From positions 310,001 through 374,000 of the forward strand of contig JAJTZB010000001.1 of assembly GCA_032906765.1 (NCBI GenBank): 64,000 nucleotides of DNA. The letters run 5' to 3'. The translations under genes were made by a program, and so were the position numbers. Shown here piece after piece: positions 24,866 to 33,216 of this stretch. How positions within the stretch are numbered: position 1 is the stretch's first letter; each line of letters opens with the position of its first letter. The notes under the pieces were generated by a model. It made no database searches. It had not been told where the DNA came from and was given only the letters and a program-made list of their open reading frames with translations. The DNA is from Nitrososphaerales archaeon (GTDB taxonomy: Archaea > Thermoproteota > Nitrososphaeria > Nitrososphaerales > Gagatemarchaeaceae).

Positions 24866-25774
24866 TTAGGGGACATAGAGGTTCATTTCGCGTGCCACCC
24901 TCTTCAGCCTCCACACCCGGTGCGGCATTGACGGATGAGTCGAGAAGAGTTCTACCAGTGTGCTGCCTCTGAACGGGTTCACAATCCAGAGCGAGGCAGT
25001 CGCGGGGGACGGAGTCTGACCCGACCTGCCTGAAATAGGCCTCGTCTGGGCCTTCGCTGTTATCTTCTCCAGGGCGTTGATCAGCCCTCCAGGGTTCCTT
25101 GTTAGCTTAGCGCCGTATTCGTCGGCGTTGTACTCGTCGTTCCTGCTTATCCCCAGTTGTATGAATGTGGCACCCAGCGGTACGAGTATCGCGGCTACCA
25201 GCAAGAGGATTGGCGAGCCTCCGTTCCTGTTTCTACTGTTTCCACCGCCGGACCAAAGAGACCACAGAGCTATGTTGCCGACAAAGGAGATGGCCCCTGC
25301 CATCGTTGCGGCCACACTGGACATCAGGACGTCCCGGTGCACAACATGCCCGATTTCATGGCCCACCACCGCCTCCAGCTCGTCCGGCGTGAGCGTCTGC
25401 AGGATGGTGGAAGTGGCAACCACGACGGCTTTCTTCGGCCCTCTCCCAGTCGCGAATGCGTTGGGCTGCGGGGAATCGACTATCCCAACCTTGGGCATCG
25501 GGATTCCCGCCTTCTGAGCAACATTCCGCACGACCCTGAAGAGTGCTGGGTTGTCGCTCTCCTGAATTACCTTGGCCCTACTCATCCTGATGACTATGGA
25601 GTCGCTGTAATAGTATGAAACGAAGTTGAAGACCGCGGCCAGTCCTAGCGCTAGGAGCATGACCGGAATGGGGTCGCCGAAAAAGTACAGTCCCACAACG
25701 TATCCTACGGCCATGAGCAGGACCGTCAGTACCGCGAAAAGCAGTGTTATCTTGAGGTAGATTGACGCGCCCAA
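24866..25774 (-). CDS. htpX: HtpX-family membrane zinc metalloprotease (M48)
   Basis: 302 residues. Two N-terminal membrane segments are followed by the M48 core: ALEAVVGHEIGHVVHRDVL-type motif (VVGHEIGHVVHRD, zinc-binding HExxH variant HEIGH) and the third ligand in SRNDEYNADEYGAKLTRNPG. It degrades misfolded membrane proteins, a common stress response to metals. The stop of the TRASH gene at 25793 lies 18 bases upstream of its start, so the pair is probably one transcript driven by the dyad element 26013-26050. Confidence 0.92.
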   Translation of the reverse strand: MGASIYLKITLLFAVLTVLLMAVGYVVGLYFFGDPIPVMLLALGLAAVFNFVSYYYSDSIVIRMSRAKVIQESDNPALFRVVRNVAQKAGIPMPKVGIVDSPQPNAFATGRGPKKAVVVATSTILQTLTPDELEAVVGHEIGHVVHRDVLMSSVAATMAGAISFVGNIALWSLWSGGGNSRNRNGGSPILLLVAAILVPLGATFIQLGISRNDEYNADEYGAKLTRNPGGLINALEKITAKAQTRPISGRSGQTPSPATASLWIVNPFRGSTLVELFSTHPSMPHRVWRLKRVAREMNLYVP

Positions 25775-25792
25775 CTCGCTTCGACTACCCTA

Positions 25793-25978
25793 TCAGCAAC
25801 CGCCACCGCGTCTTGACTGTGGCGCCTCTGCCAGCTGCTCCTGTCTTGCTTTCTGCATCTGCTCTGTGTATTGTTGTGCGTGCTCCTCCGAACAGAAGTA
25901 CTTGCCGAACCTCTGGTACTGGGTCCCGCCAACTTCCTTTCCGCACGTGTAACAGTACTTCTTTCCAAGCCCGAACAT
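25793..25978 (-). CDS. small TRASH-domain protein, duplicate of that at 18330
   Basis: 61 residues from ATG at 25978 (MFGLGKKYCYTCGKEV). The core GGTQYQRFGKYFCSEEHAQQ is the same as in the protein at 18330 apart from a few changes, and the tail ends RRGGGC. The start is fixed by this comparison, although the frame is open further upstream through the promoter element. It precedes htpX, linking TRASH-mediated metal response to membrane proteolysis. Confidence 0.87.
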   Translation of the reverse strand: MFGLGKKYCYTCGKEVGGTQYQRFGKYFCSEEHAQQYTEQMQKARQEQLAEAPQSRRGGGC

Positions 25979-26012
25979 TCTTTCTCTCCCCCCCCAGTAG
26001 GCATAGGAAAAG

Positions 26013-26050
26013 CTCGATAGATTACCCTGCCTATTTACAGGATGAATCTC
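26013..26050 (-). promoter_or_regulatory. conserved dyad promoter element, site 4
   Basis: On the minus strand: GAGATTCATCCTGTAAATAG then GCAGGGTAATCTATCGAG. The dyad has one mismatch (CCTGT-AA-ATAGG). It ends 34 bases before the TRASH gene start at 25978, matching the spacing at sites 1 and 3. Confidence 0.82.
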
Positions 26051-26282
26051 AGGCTGGTGCCGACTTTCGGGACGGCAAGGAAGCACCACCTGGAATCGAC
26101 AGTGTCGGTGTTGGTTCTGGCTGCTATCTCAATACAAATCGGAATCTACCCTGATTCTGTGTTCGAGTCTCTTTACACACACTTGCACGCTCTGCCAATC
26201 CCTGGAGGCCAATAGGGCTCGACCTCTTTCATGCCGCACGTTCATATAGAGGCTATTAGGTCACGATAGTTCGGAGAGTTGC

Positions 26283-26804
26283 GTGGCGGCTGTTCAGAAG
26301 ACTGGTCTCTTCAACGTTCTGGTCGGCAAGCTCGACGAGGTCATTCAGTACGCAATCGGCGACCCGCTGCGGTACGTGGTGAACTGGGGAAGACTGTATA
26401 GTCTGTGGCCCGTCCATCTCGAAACTGCGTGCTGTAGCGTAGAGGTTGGGGCCGCTGCAGGCTCAAGGTTCGACATGGAACGTATGGGGATGCTGGAGGC
26501 GTTCGGCTCGCTGAGGGCCTGCGACCTCCTCATCGTAATGGGGACTGTCACAAGGAAGCTCGCCCCACGCCTGAAGCTCGTTTACGATCAGATGGCCGAA
26601 CCAAAGTGGGTAATTGCGATGGGTGCTTGCAGTATCACAGGAGGCCTGTATTTCGATTCTTACAATGTGTTGAGGGGTATTGATGATATAATCCCGGTCG
26701 ACGTGTTCATCCCTGGCTGCCCCCCGAGGGCTGAGGCATTCATGCAGGGCTGCATGCTCCTGCAAGAGAAGATAAGGCGCTCTAATAGTATCCGCGGACG
26801 ATAA
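26283..26804 (+). CDS. nuoB: NuoB-type complex I subunit, standing alone
   Basis: 173 residues from GTG at 26283. The N2 cluster ligands are all visible: vicinal Cys in LETACCSVEVGAAAGSRFD, Cys in VIAMGACSITGG, and Cys in VDVFIPGCPPRAEA. NuoB holds the terminal 4Fe-4S cluster next to the quinone site. No nuoC or nuoD follows; it is an orphan about 3.4 kb from the orphan NuoL-like gene. It could serve a split complex I or a related membrane hydrogenase-like complex; the protein itself is intact. Confidence 0.93.
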   Translation: MAAVQKTGLFNVLVGKLDEVIQYAIGDPLRYVVNWGRLYSLWPVHLETACCSVEVGAAAGSRFDMERMGMLEAFGSLRACDLLIVMGTVTRKLAPRLKLVYDQMAEPKWVIAMGACSITGGLYFDSYNVLRGIDDIIPVDVFIPGCPPRAEAFMQGCMLLQEKIRRSNSIRGR

Positions 26805-26852
26805 GCCCACCAGTCCGGCTGCACTTTACACCCGTCAAGTCGGTGACAACCG

Positions 26853-26884
26853 ATTTTTGTAAAGTTAAACAAGGAGTCTAAAGT
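26853..26884 (+). promoter_or_regulatory. promoter with TTTTTGTAAAG element before the copper ATPase
   Basis: ATTTTTGTAAAGTTAAAC (26853-26870) matches the element at 32917-32940 in TTTTTGTAAAG followed by AAAC. A TATA-like TCTAAAGT (26877-26884) sits seven bases further on, giving a predicted start near 26907 and a short leader to the ACG at 26921. Confidence 0.5.
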
Positions 26885-26920
26885 AGACGCGTAAGAAACC
26901 TCGGACCGTAGGGTGGGAAC

Positions 26921-29038
26921 ACGGCGAAGGACATAATCTGTGGAATGTACGTCGACGAGAACAAGGCCCCGTATAAGGCCGAGCGCAGGGGCACGACGTA
27001 CTACTTCTGCAGTGAGAACTGCTACAAACAGTTCATCGCTCCCGAGAGGGAGTTCAGAAGCCTTAAGATAATCACCGCCTTCAGCCTGATCCTCGGCAGC
27101 ATCACGGCCGTGTTCGAGTACGGGGCGCCGGTGATACTGGGCGTCTCCCACAACTTCGTCTGGCTGGGTCTGCCCAACTACGTCTGGCTCTTCCTGTTTG
27201 CAACACCCGTTCAATTCATTGGCGGGTGGAGGTTCTACAAAGGAACTCTGGACGCCATAAGGGCAAGGCAGGCCAACATGGACAGTCTCATAGCGACAGG
27301 GACGAGCGCTGCCTGGGTATACAGCACTCTGTTCACGTTCTTCCCGTGGATCTTCCCCAAGACGGTCACTCTCGGCGGACCTGCGGTCTACTTCACCGAA
27401 GCCGGCCTGATCATTGGCTTCATCATGCTCGGCAAGACCATGGAGCACATTGTGAAAGGTAAGGCTTCCGACGCCATCAGAAAACTCCTGGACCTTCAGC
27501 CGAAGCTTGCCAAGGTGATCAAGAACGGAGTAGAAACGGAAGTTCCGGTCGAGCAGGTGCGGGTCGACGACGTAGTTGTGGTGAGGCCCGGAGAGAAGAT
27601 ACCTGTCGATGGCATTGTCGTAGAAGGTCATTCCTCTGTTGACCAATCCGTCGTCACCGGTGAGAGCATTCCGGCGGAAAAGGGGGTCGGGGACGAAGTC
27701 ATAGGCGCCACCATCAACAAGGCGGGCTTCCTCAAAGTCAGGGCGACCAAGGTGGGTTCCGACTCGGCCCTCTCACAGATAGTGAAGATGGTCGAGGAGG
27801 CGATCGTCTCACAGGCTCCGATACAGAGGATGGCCGACAGGATATCTTCGTTCTTCGTGCCGGTGGTGGTCACCATCGCTGTCGGTTCCTTCCTGTTCTG
27901 GTACCTAGGCTGGGGGCTGCCGTTCGCTGTTGCGTTCATTGTTCTCGTGTCTGTGCTGATAGTCGCCTGCCCGTGCGCTCTGGGCATCGCAACCCCGGCG
28001 GCGATTATGATAGGCGCCTCGAAGGGCGCACAGAATGGGATTCTGATTAAGAATGGAGAATATCTGGAGAAGGCCCACAAGCTGACGACAGTAGTCTTCG
28101 ACAAGACAGGGACCCTTACCAAGGGAGAGCCCTCACTGACCGACGTGGTCGGCTTCAACAGCGGAGAGGAAGAGGTTCTCCGGATGGCAGCCGCTGCGGA
28201 GGTGGGGTCGGAGCATCCCCTGGGAGAAGCAATAGTGCGAGGGGCAAGAGAAAGAGGGTTGTCGATCGATAACCCCGAGGGCTTTGAAGCCATCGCCGGG
28301 CAGGGGGTCAAGGCGACCGTCAGGGGAGCGATTGTCCTGTTGGGCAACAGGAAACTCATGGAAGTCAATGGGATACCGACCGAGGTCGCCGAGGAGAGGA
28401 TGAAGAGCCTGGAGGGGGACGGCAAGACGGCCATGCTCGTTGCAGTGGACGGCAGACTGAAGGGCATTGTAGCAGTCGCCGACACGATAAAGGAGAACGC
28501 TCCAGCGGCCGTCAAGCAATTGCAGTCGATGGGAATCGATGTCGTGATGCTCACGGGAGACAACAGAAGGACCGCAGACGCCATCGCGAGGAAGCTCGGG
28601 ATAACTAACGTCTTGGCAGAGGTGCTCCCGGGGGATAAGGCGAAGGTGGTCGGCGAGCTCAAGGGCGAGGGCAAGGTGGTCGCCATGGTGGGGGACGGCG
28701 TCAACGATGCCCCGGCGCTCGCGGCTTCCGACGTGGGAATCGCGATAGGAAGCGGGACCGACATAGCGAAGGAGACGGGTGGCGTCGTACTGATGAGGAG
28801 CGACGTATCCGATGTTGCCAAGGCGATCATACTCAGCAAGAGAGTTGTGCGCAAGATCAAGGAGAACCTCTTCTGGGCCTTCGCGTACAACATAGTGCTG
28901 ATTCCAGTTGCAGCGGGTGTGCTCTACCTTCCGTTCGGGTTGCTGTTGAACCCTATCTTCGCCGCGATAGCGATGGCATCCAGCTCAATCACGGTCACCC
29001 TGAACTCCATGCTGCTCGAGAGGTTCAAACTAAGGTGA
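26921..29038 (+). CDS. copA: copper-type P1B ATPase with N-terminal YHS domain
   Basis: About 705 residues. The YHS domain reads [19 protein letters not shown] then [14 protein letters not shown]. The pump motifs are TGES, CPC ([17 protein letters not shown]), [20 protein letters not shown] and [14 protein letters not shown], i.e. Cu(I)/Ag(I) exporter type. The first NTG in frame is the ATG at 26945, which would delete the first YHS cysteine. A TAG at 26909 bounds the frame, and the only plausible upstream start is ACG at 26921, giving MAKDIICGM, matching MAKDPVCGM at 14640. The gene overlaps the membrane-protease gene by four bases. It exports copper from the cytoplasm. Confidence 0.93.
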   Translation, partial: TAKDIICGMYVDENKAPYKAERRGTTYYFCSENCYKQFIAPEREFRSLKIITAFSLILGSITAVFEYGAPVILGVSHNFVWLGLPNYVWLFLFATPVQFIGGWRFYKGTLDAIRARQANMDSLIATGTSAAWVYSTLFTFFPWIFPKTVTLGGPAVYFTEAGLIIGFIMLGKTMEHIVKGKASDAIRKLLDLQPKLAKVIKNGVETEVPVEQVRVDDVVVVRPGEKIPVDGIVVEGHSSVDQSVVTGESIPAEKGVGDEVIGATINKAGFLKVRATKVGSDSALSQIVKMVEEAIVSQAPIQRMADRISSFFVPVVVTIAVGSFLFWYLGWGLPFAVAFIVLVSVLIVACPCALGIATPAAIMIGASKGAQNGILIKNGEYLEKAHKLTTVVFDKTGTLTKGEPSLTDVVGFNSGEEEVLRMAAAAEVGSEHPLGEAIVRGARERGLSIDNPEGFEAIAGQGVKATVRGAIVLLGNRKLMEVNGIPTEVAEERMKSLEGDGKTAMLVAVDGRLKGIVAVADTIKENAPAAVKQLQSMGIDVVMLTGDNRRTADAIARKLGITNVLAEVLPGDKAKVVGELKGEGKVVAMVGDGVNDAPALAASDVGIAIGSGTDIAKETGGVVLMRSDVSDVAKAIILSKRVVRKIKENLFWAFAYNIVLIPVAAGVLYLPFGLLLNPIFAAIAMASSSITVTLNSMLLERFKLR

Positions 29039-30663
29039 GATTGACGAACAAAGGCGAGTGCGAACACTGTGGCAAGAGTCGCGAGGAACCCATAGTCGTC
29101 GACCACGAAGGAGTCGCAAAGAGCTTCTGCTCAGCGGCGTGCGTCATGGAATCTGAGATGGGCGGCGCGGCTGGTCTTTGGCGGGCGCTTGGAGCAGAAA
29201 GAGACTTGACCAGGAGGGCGATTGAGGAAGAGCGAAATTCGAAGGTGATCACTCTCATTCACAGAATGGAACTCCACAACGGAACTGACCAGTACATCAA
29301 GATGGAGGACTCGGAGGAGATACTGGACGAGATACTGTCGGCCCCCGAGGGCAAACCGATCGATATCATCGTCCATTGCCCGGGAGGAGTAGTGCTTGCG
29401 GCAGAGCAGATCGCACTTGCGCTGAAGGAGCACAAAGGGAAGGTCTCTGCCATCGTCCCCTACTACGCCATGTCTGGCGCCACGCTGATCTGCCTGGCTG
29501 CCGACGAGATAGTAATGGAGCCGTTCAGTGTCCTAGGGCCACTCGACCCGCAGGTCTCCGGCTTTCCCTCACCTTCTCTGTTGAGGCTGCTTGTGTCGAA
29601 GGGCCCCCAGAACGTTAGCGATGAGATGGTCATGATGGCCGACATCGCAGAGAAATCACTTCGTCAGATGAAGTCCTTCATTCAGTACGTCCTGAAGGAT
29701 AAAATGGATAGCGCGAAGGCCAGAGACCTAGCCGAGTACTTGACGGGTGGTTACTTGACGCACGACTCGCCTCTCACAGCGGGTGAGCTGCAGTCATTCG
29801 GCTTGCGGATAGTGCTGGATGTGTCCGAGCACGTCCGCAGTTTCATGAGGCTCCAAAAGCTCATCTCAACCTCCTCAATCTACGCCCGAAACGACTACGG
29901 AATCAGCCGTGCCGAAAAGAAGTTCCGAATTCTGCACGCGCAGGAGGGTTTCAGCCTGGCTAATCTCATCAGGAAGTTGCAGAAGTCGAAACTAGTCAAG
30001 TATTTGCCACGAGTCGCTCTGGTCGCTCTCTTGGTCGTTCTCATCGCTTCGCCTACAATAGCATCTGCTAATGAGATGGGCGGTGAGTGGCTAACAAGTC
30101 AGCACGAATACCGCAGTCTGACACTATCGCCTGATTTCATGCTGCCGCAATGGACCGGTGCGCGAATGACAACAATAGAGCAGCAGAACGGCCCAAGCAT
30201 CAACCTCATGTCCGTCCACAACGATACTTACTTCGTGATTCTGGTGCAGGCCCGCTTGAATGCTTCGCTAGGTCGGGACGGGGTAGCCATCTCTTTCTCG
30301 CCGGGAGTCATCTGGGCGTGGGTCGCGGGGAAAGAAACACTGGTGAACGACACTGGAGTCCGGTCTGCCGCAAACCTGACGTCGGGCACGTTAGTCGTCA
30401 CCTTCGGCAAGACCATAAATGCGAACGGCACGGGTCTGTCTGTCAAAGACGATACGCCATATCCTGATTTCATACGCGTACTCGCGTGGAGCAACGGTTC
30501 CTCTATCAGCTCGATCCGTTTCAATGGCGCCTCTCCGCTGGGGTTTGAACTCCTTCACTTCTTCGACAACTACCCCAAGGCCGCGCTTGTCTACGCCGGG
30601 GTAATCGTCGCAGCTGGAATTGGGTTCATCGTAATGGAGGCAAGGTGGTACCGTCGAGCATGA
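29035..30663 (+). CDS. TRASH / SDH-family serine protease / external domain fusion
   Basis: 542 residues from GTG at 29035. Residues 9-36 are a TRASH domain (Cys9, Cys12, Cys32, Cys36). Residues about 70-270 are an SDH-family Clp-fold serine protease (DUF114): [19 protein letters not shown] and [19 protein letters not shown], Ser147 likely catalytic. A membrane segment (about 322-345) leads to an outside domain (about 350-505) resembling DOMON/cytochrome b558-566 haem domains ([30 protein letters not shown]), and a last membrane segment (514-535). It joins copA and the cytochrome b gene by ATGA-type overlaps. A metal-gated membrane protease is one reading. Confidence 0.8.
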   Translation: MRLTNKGECEHCGKSREEPIVVDHEGVAKSFCSAACVMESEMGGAAGLWRALGAERDLTRRAIEEERNSKVITLIHRMELHNGTDQYIKMEDSEEILDEILSAPEGKPIDIIVHCPGGVVLAAEQIALALKEHKGKVSAIVPYYAMSGATLICLAADEIVMEPFSVLGPLDPQVSGFPSPSLLRLLVSKGPQNVSDEMVMMADIAEKSLRQMKSFIQYVLKDKMDSAKARDLAEYLTGGYLTHDSPLTAGELQSFGLRIVLDVSEHVRSFMRLQKLISTSSIYARNDYGISRAEKKFRILHAQEGFSLANLIRKLQKSKLVKYLPRVALVALLVVLIASPTIASANEMGGEWLTSQHEYRSLTLSPDFMLPQWTGARMTTIEQQNGPSINLMSVHNDTYFVILVQARLNASLGRDGVAISFSPGVIWAWVAGKETLVNDTGVRSAANLTSGTLVVTFGKTINANGTGLSVKDDTPYPDFIRVLAWSNGSSISSIRFNGASPLGFELLHFFDNYPKAALVYAGVIVAAGIGFIVMEARWYRRA

Positions 30664-31691
30664 GAGGATTGGGCGTTGCTTCATGGTTGAAGGACAGGCT
30701 CGGGCTTGGTTCCTTCTTCGACCATCTCATACCAGCACACGCCAACGGTCCGACATACGTCATCGGCGGGTCGGTGGTGGTCCTCGGGATACTCCAGGGC
30801 GTCACGGGGGTGCTCCTTCAACAATTCTATCACCCCATGCCCAATCAGAATGCTGCCTACGCCTCCGTGCAGTACATAGCCAGCGTTCCTCTGTGGAATT
30901 TCGTAAGAAACCTGCACTACTGGGGTGCACAACTGATTTTCGTCCTCGTGATACTTCACATGATGCGAGTCTACGTTTCGGGAGCATACAAGAAACCCCG
31001 GGAACTTCTTTGGGTATCCGGCGTTGCTCTGTTAGCACTGGCCTGGCTGCTACTGTTCACGGGAACGGTGCTAAGGTGGGACCAGGAGGCCGTCGAGGCC
31101 CTGGGGCACAACCTAGAGCTCGCGTCGTTTGCGGGTCCGCTGGCCTATTGGTTCAGCCCTTCATTCGCTCCCGACGTTCCTATACTCATAAGGCTAAACA
31201 GCGCGCACGTTACGATTCTCCCTGTAATCGCCCTTGCCTTCGTCGGCCTGCACGTTTACCTGATCAGGATTCAGGGCATCTCCAGTCCAGCGCGGAAGGA
31301 CGCGGCTCAAGAAAGACAGGTGCCCTTCTCCTCTCACGTCACCAAGATGATCCACTACGGTCTGCTAGCCGCAGCGCTGGTAGCCATTCTGTCTCTTGCG
31401 GTTCAGGCACCGCTCTCTTCCGTTGGGAACCCCGCGATCGAGGTATCCAAGCCGGATTGGTACATGCTGTGGGTTTACTCAATCGAGGGTTATCTCAGCC
31501 TCGCTGCCGTGCCGTACGTGCTCACGCCGTCGTTGATCCTGATGCTCATCGTGCCCGCGCTAGATAGGGGGCCTGAGACCGATCCAAGCAAGCGTAAGCT
31601 GATGATGGTCCTGCTTGCAATCGCCATGGTTGTGTTCGCTGCATTGACTGTAGGCGCTGCCCTTTCTCCTCCGAAGTCTCATCTCGGATGA
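30660..31691 (+). CDS. cytochrome b (bc1/b6f type)
   Basis: 343 residues from ATG at 30660, overlapping the previous stop (ATGA). The haem histidine pattern is visible: VRNLHYWGAQLIFVLVILHM (TM2) and LNSAHVTILPVIALAFVGLH (TM4). The quinone-site PEWY motif appears as KPDWYMLWVYSIEGY, so the b6 and subunit IV parts are in one chain as in full cytochrome b, but shorter. It would oxidise or reduce quinol in the membrane. No Rieske protein is next to it; the haem-like external domain of the preceding fusion protein may be its partner, as CbsA is for CbsB in Sulfolobales. Confidence 0.9.
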   Translation: MRGLGVASWLKDRLGLGSFFDHLIPAHANGPTYVIGGSVVVLGILQGVTGVLLQQFYHPMPNQNAAYASVQYIASVPLWNFVRNLHYWGAQLIFVLVILHMMRVYVSGAYKKPRELLWVSGVALLALAWLLLFTGTVLRWDQEAVEALGHNLELASFAGPLAYWFSPSFAPDVPILIRLNSAHVTILPVIALAFVGLHVYLIRIQGISSPARKDAAQERQVPFSSHVTKMIHYGLLAAALVAILSLAVQAPLSSVGNPAIEVSKPDWYMLWVYSIEGYLSLAAVPYVLTPSLILMLIVPALDRGPETDPSKRKLMMVLLAIAMVVFAALTVGAALSPPKSHLG

Positions 31692-31877
31692 AGGCAAAGG
31701 TTGCTCCGCCTGCGCACTCAGGATAGAAAGGCGAGGCAGAAGAATCAGTGGCAGGGAGACTATGCTCACTTCCAAAAGGACTAACCTCTCTTGCTTTCGA
31801 TTTTGGCAAAGGGGCCATGGGTCCACGTTACAATTGGAAAGAGGCAGGACGATATACCCAGCGATTTCAGTCCTGTC

Positions 31878-32428
31878 ATGAGTCAGTTGAAGCCTGGAGG
31901 CAACGAGATCTCCAATACTTGGTGGACACGCAACGCAAGCAGTTTGAGCGTTGTGCTCAGAGTCATCTTTGGCATCGTCTGGCTCACAGACGGGGCAATG
32001 AAGTTCATCTGGCTGGCGCCCGCTGATGTGGTCAACATCGTTCAAACTGCGGCCAGGGCCAGCCATCCTGGCTCGCTCCTTGGTTCAACTTCTGGGTGAA
32101 TTTCATATCTTCCAACGCTGCTTTCACGCTGTACGGCGTGGCGCTCTGGGAGCTGATCCTCGGCTTCACGCTGGTCTTCGGCCTGATGCGCAAGCTGTCG
32201 TACCTTTCGGGCATTCTACTCAGCCTTCTAATCTATAGCATAGACGAGGGATTTGGAGGGCCGTACGGCCTTGGCTCTACCGACATCGGGGCAGCAATCA
32301 TCTACGTCTTCGTGTACATGGCGCTGATTGCGCTGGAGTCGACCGCGGCCTCGAACAGACTGACTCTTGATTCGACGATTGAACGACGCAGCAAGGTTTG
32401 GAGAAGGATTTCCGAGTTCACGACGTGA
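31878..32428 (+). pseudogene. DoxX/DoxD-like membrane protein gene broken by a frameshift
   Basis: The first part (MSQLKPGGNEISNTWWTRN, LRVIFGIVWLTDGAMKFIW) stops at 32097-32099. The second part, in another frame, continues the same protein (WFNFWVNFISSNAAF, LGFTLVFGLMRKLSYL, GFGGPYGLGSTDIGAAIIY). One base lost near 32078-32081 (CTCGCTCCT-TGG) explains the break. The second frame has a GTG at 32096 overlapping the stop, so reinitiation could still make a C-terminal half. DoxD-like subunits belong to thiosulfate:quinone oxidoreductase. The stretch 31692-31877 before it is without a gene. Confidence 0.75.
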
Positions 32429-32440
32429 AGTGGCAGGAGT

Positions 32441-32690
32441 GTTGTCCGTCGGAAAGGTGTATCAGAAAAGAGCTGGCACTACGTCGCGACCAGCTTGCGT
32501 TACAATGCTTTAGGCCTCAGGGTGCAGCACAACAGGAAACTCGCTGTCGGAAAGATAAACCTTCATCGTGGGGACACTATGCTGGAGTTGGGATCCAGGA
32601 CAGGGGAGATTTTCCCGCTCCTTCTTTGCGCGTCCGGTACCGAAGGTAGAGTCATTAACGTCGACTCAAGACCTGCCTCCGTTCTCGTCG
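32441..32690 (+). pseudogene. remnant of a SAM-dependent methyltransferase gene
   Basis: Pieces in successive frames read GKVYQKRAG, then LRYNALGLRVQHNRKLAVGK and INLHRGDTMLELGSRTG, the N-terminal third of a class I methyltransferase with a glycine-rich SAM site (LELGSRTGEIFP, the usual GCGTG degraded to GSRTG). A shift is needed near 32485-32495 and the remaining two thirds are missing. It is decayed rather than short. Confidence 0.6.
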
Positions 32691-32801
32691 GACTTCGCCA
32701 CCTACCCGATCTCTTTCACGGTCAGCGGAGAAATATACAACGTCTGCCCCGTTCCTGGGCATACCAATCCAAGAATGTATCGCCTGGTCAAACGAAGCTG
32801 A
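32682..32801 (+). pseudogene. C-terminal remnant of a cupredoxin gene
   Basis: The frame ending in TGA at 32799 reads FATYPISFTVSGEIYNVCPV then PGHTNPRMYRLVKRS. C-x4-H-x4-M with VPGH is the copper-binding end of a sulfocyanin/plastocyanin-type cupredoxin. It is fused directly to the methyltransferase remnant by a deletion; no N-terminal cupredoxin half is present. Confidence 0.5.
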
Positions 32802-32916
32802 AAGGTGAAGCGCAATCCCGTCTAGCGTTAATATTTACGGTGCCCACAGAGATGCAAGGAGAAACGGGATCTGACTTCCTCAGCAACTTTCCACTTGGTT
32901 TGCCTTGCATCGAAAA

Positions 32917-32940
32917 GGTTTGTTTTTGTAAAGACAAACC
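32917..32940 (+). promoter_or_regulatory. dyad element before the YHS gene at 32981
   Basis: GGTTTGT (32917-32923) and ACAAACC (32934-32940) are a perfect 7-bp inverted repeat around TTTTGTAAAG. The core matches 26853-26870 before copA. A weak A/T-rich box (GAAATAG, 32943-32949) follows, 31 bases before the ATG. Confidence 0.65.
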
Positions 32941-32980
32941 ATGAAATAGGCAGCGCCTCGTGGATGCAGACGGTGGTAAG

Positions 32981-33130
32981 ATGCAGAAAGACCCCGTCTG
33001 TGGGATGAAGGTCGACGAAAAGAAGACGCATTACAAGTCAGAGCACGAAGGAAGGACTTCCTACTTCTGCTCGTCCAGCTGCAAGAGCACCTTCGATAAG
33101 GACCCCCACAAATACGGTCATCCGAGCTGA
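32981..33130 (+). CDS. small YHS-domain protein
   Basis: 49 residues, too short for many gene finders. MQKDPVCGMKVDEKKTHYK followed by GRTSYFCSSSCKSTFDKD gives a complete YHS domain (Cys7, then C-x3-C), and the protein is nothing but that domain. The dyad element at 32917-32940 lies upstream at promoter distance. It is likely a cytoplasmic copper-binding protein of the same regulon as copA. Confidence 0.85.
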   Translation: MQKDPVCGMKVDEKKTHYKSEHEGRTSYFCSSSCKSTFDKDPHKYGHPS

Positions 33131-33216
33131 AGAGTGGGCTGTCATGCTTTTCAGGGTTGATAATCGTATCCGAGGTTTAAGTTACGGCCGAAGAACTCAC
33201 GAGCGAGACGGATAGC

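Noticed and set aside
27628-28893. 421-codon minus-strand frame inside copA
   Set aside because: Shadow frame of the P-type ATPase, whose motifs are unmistakable.
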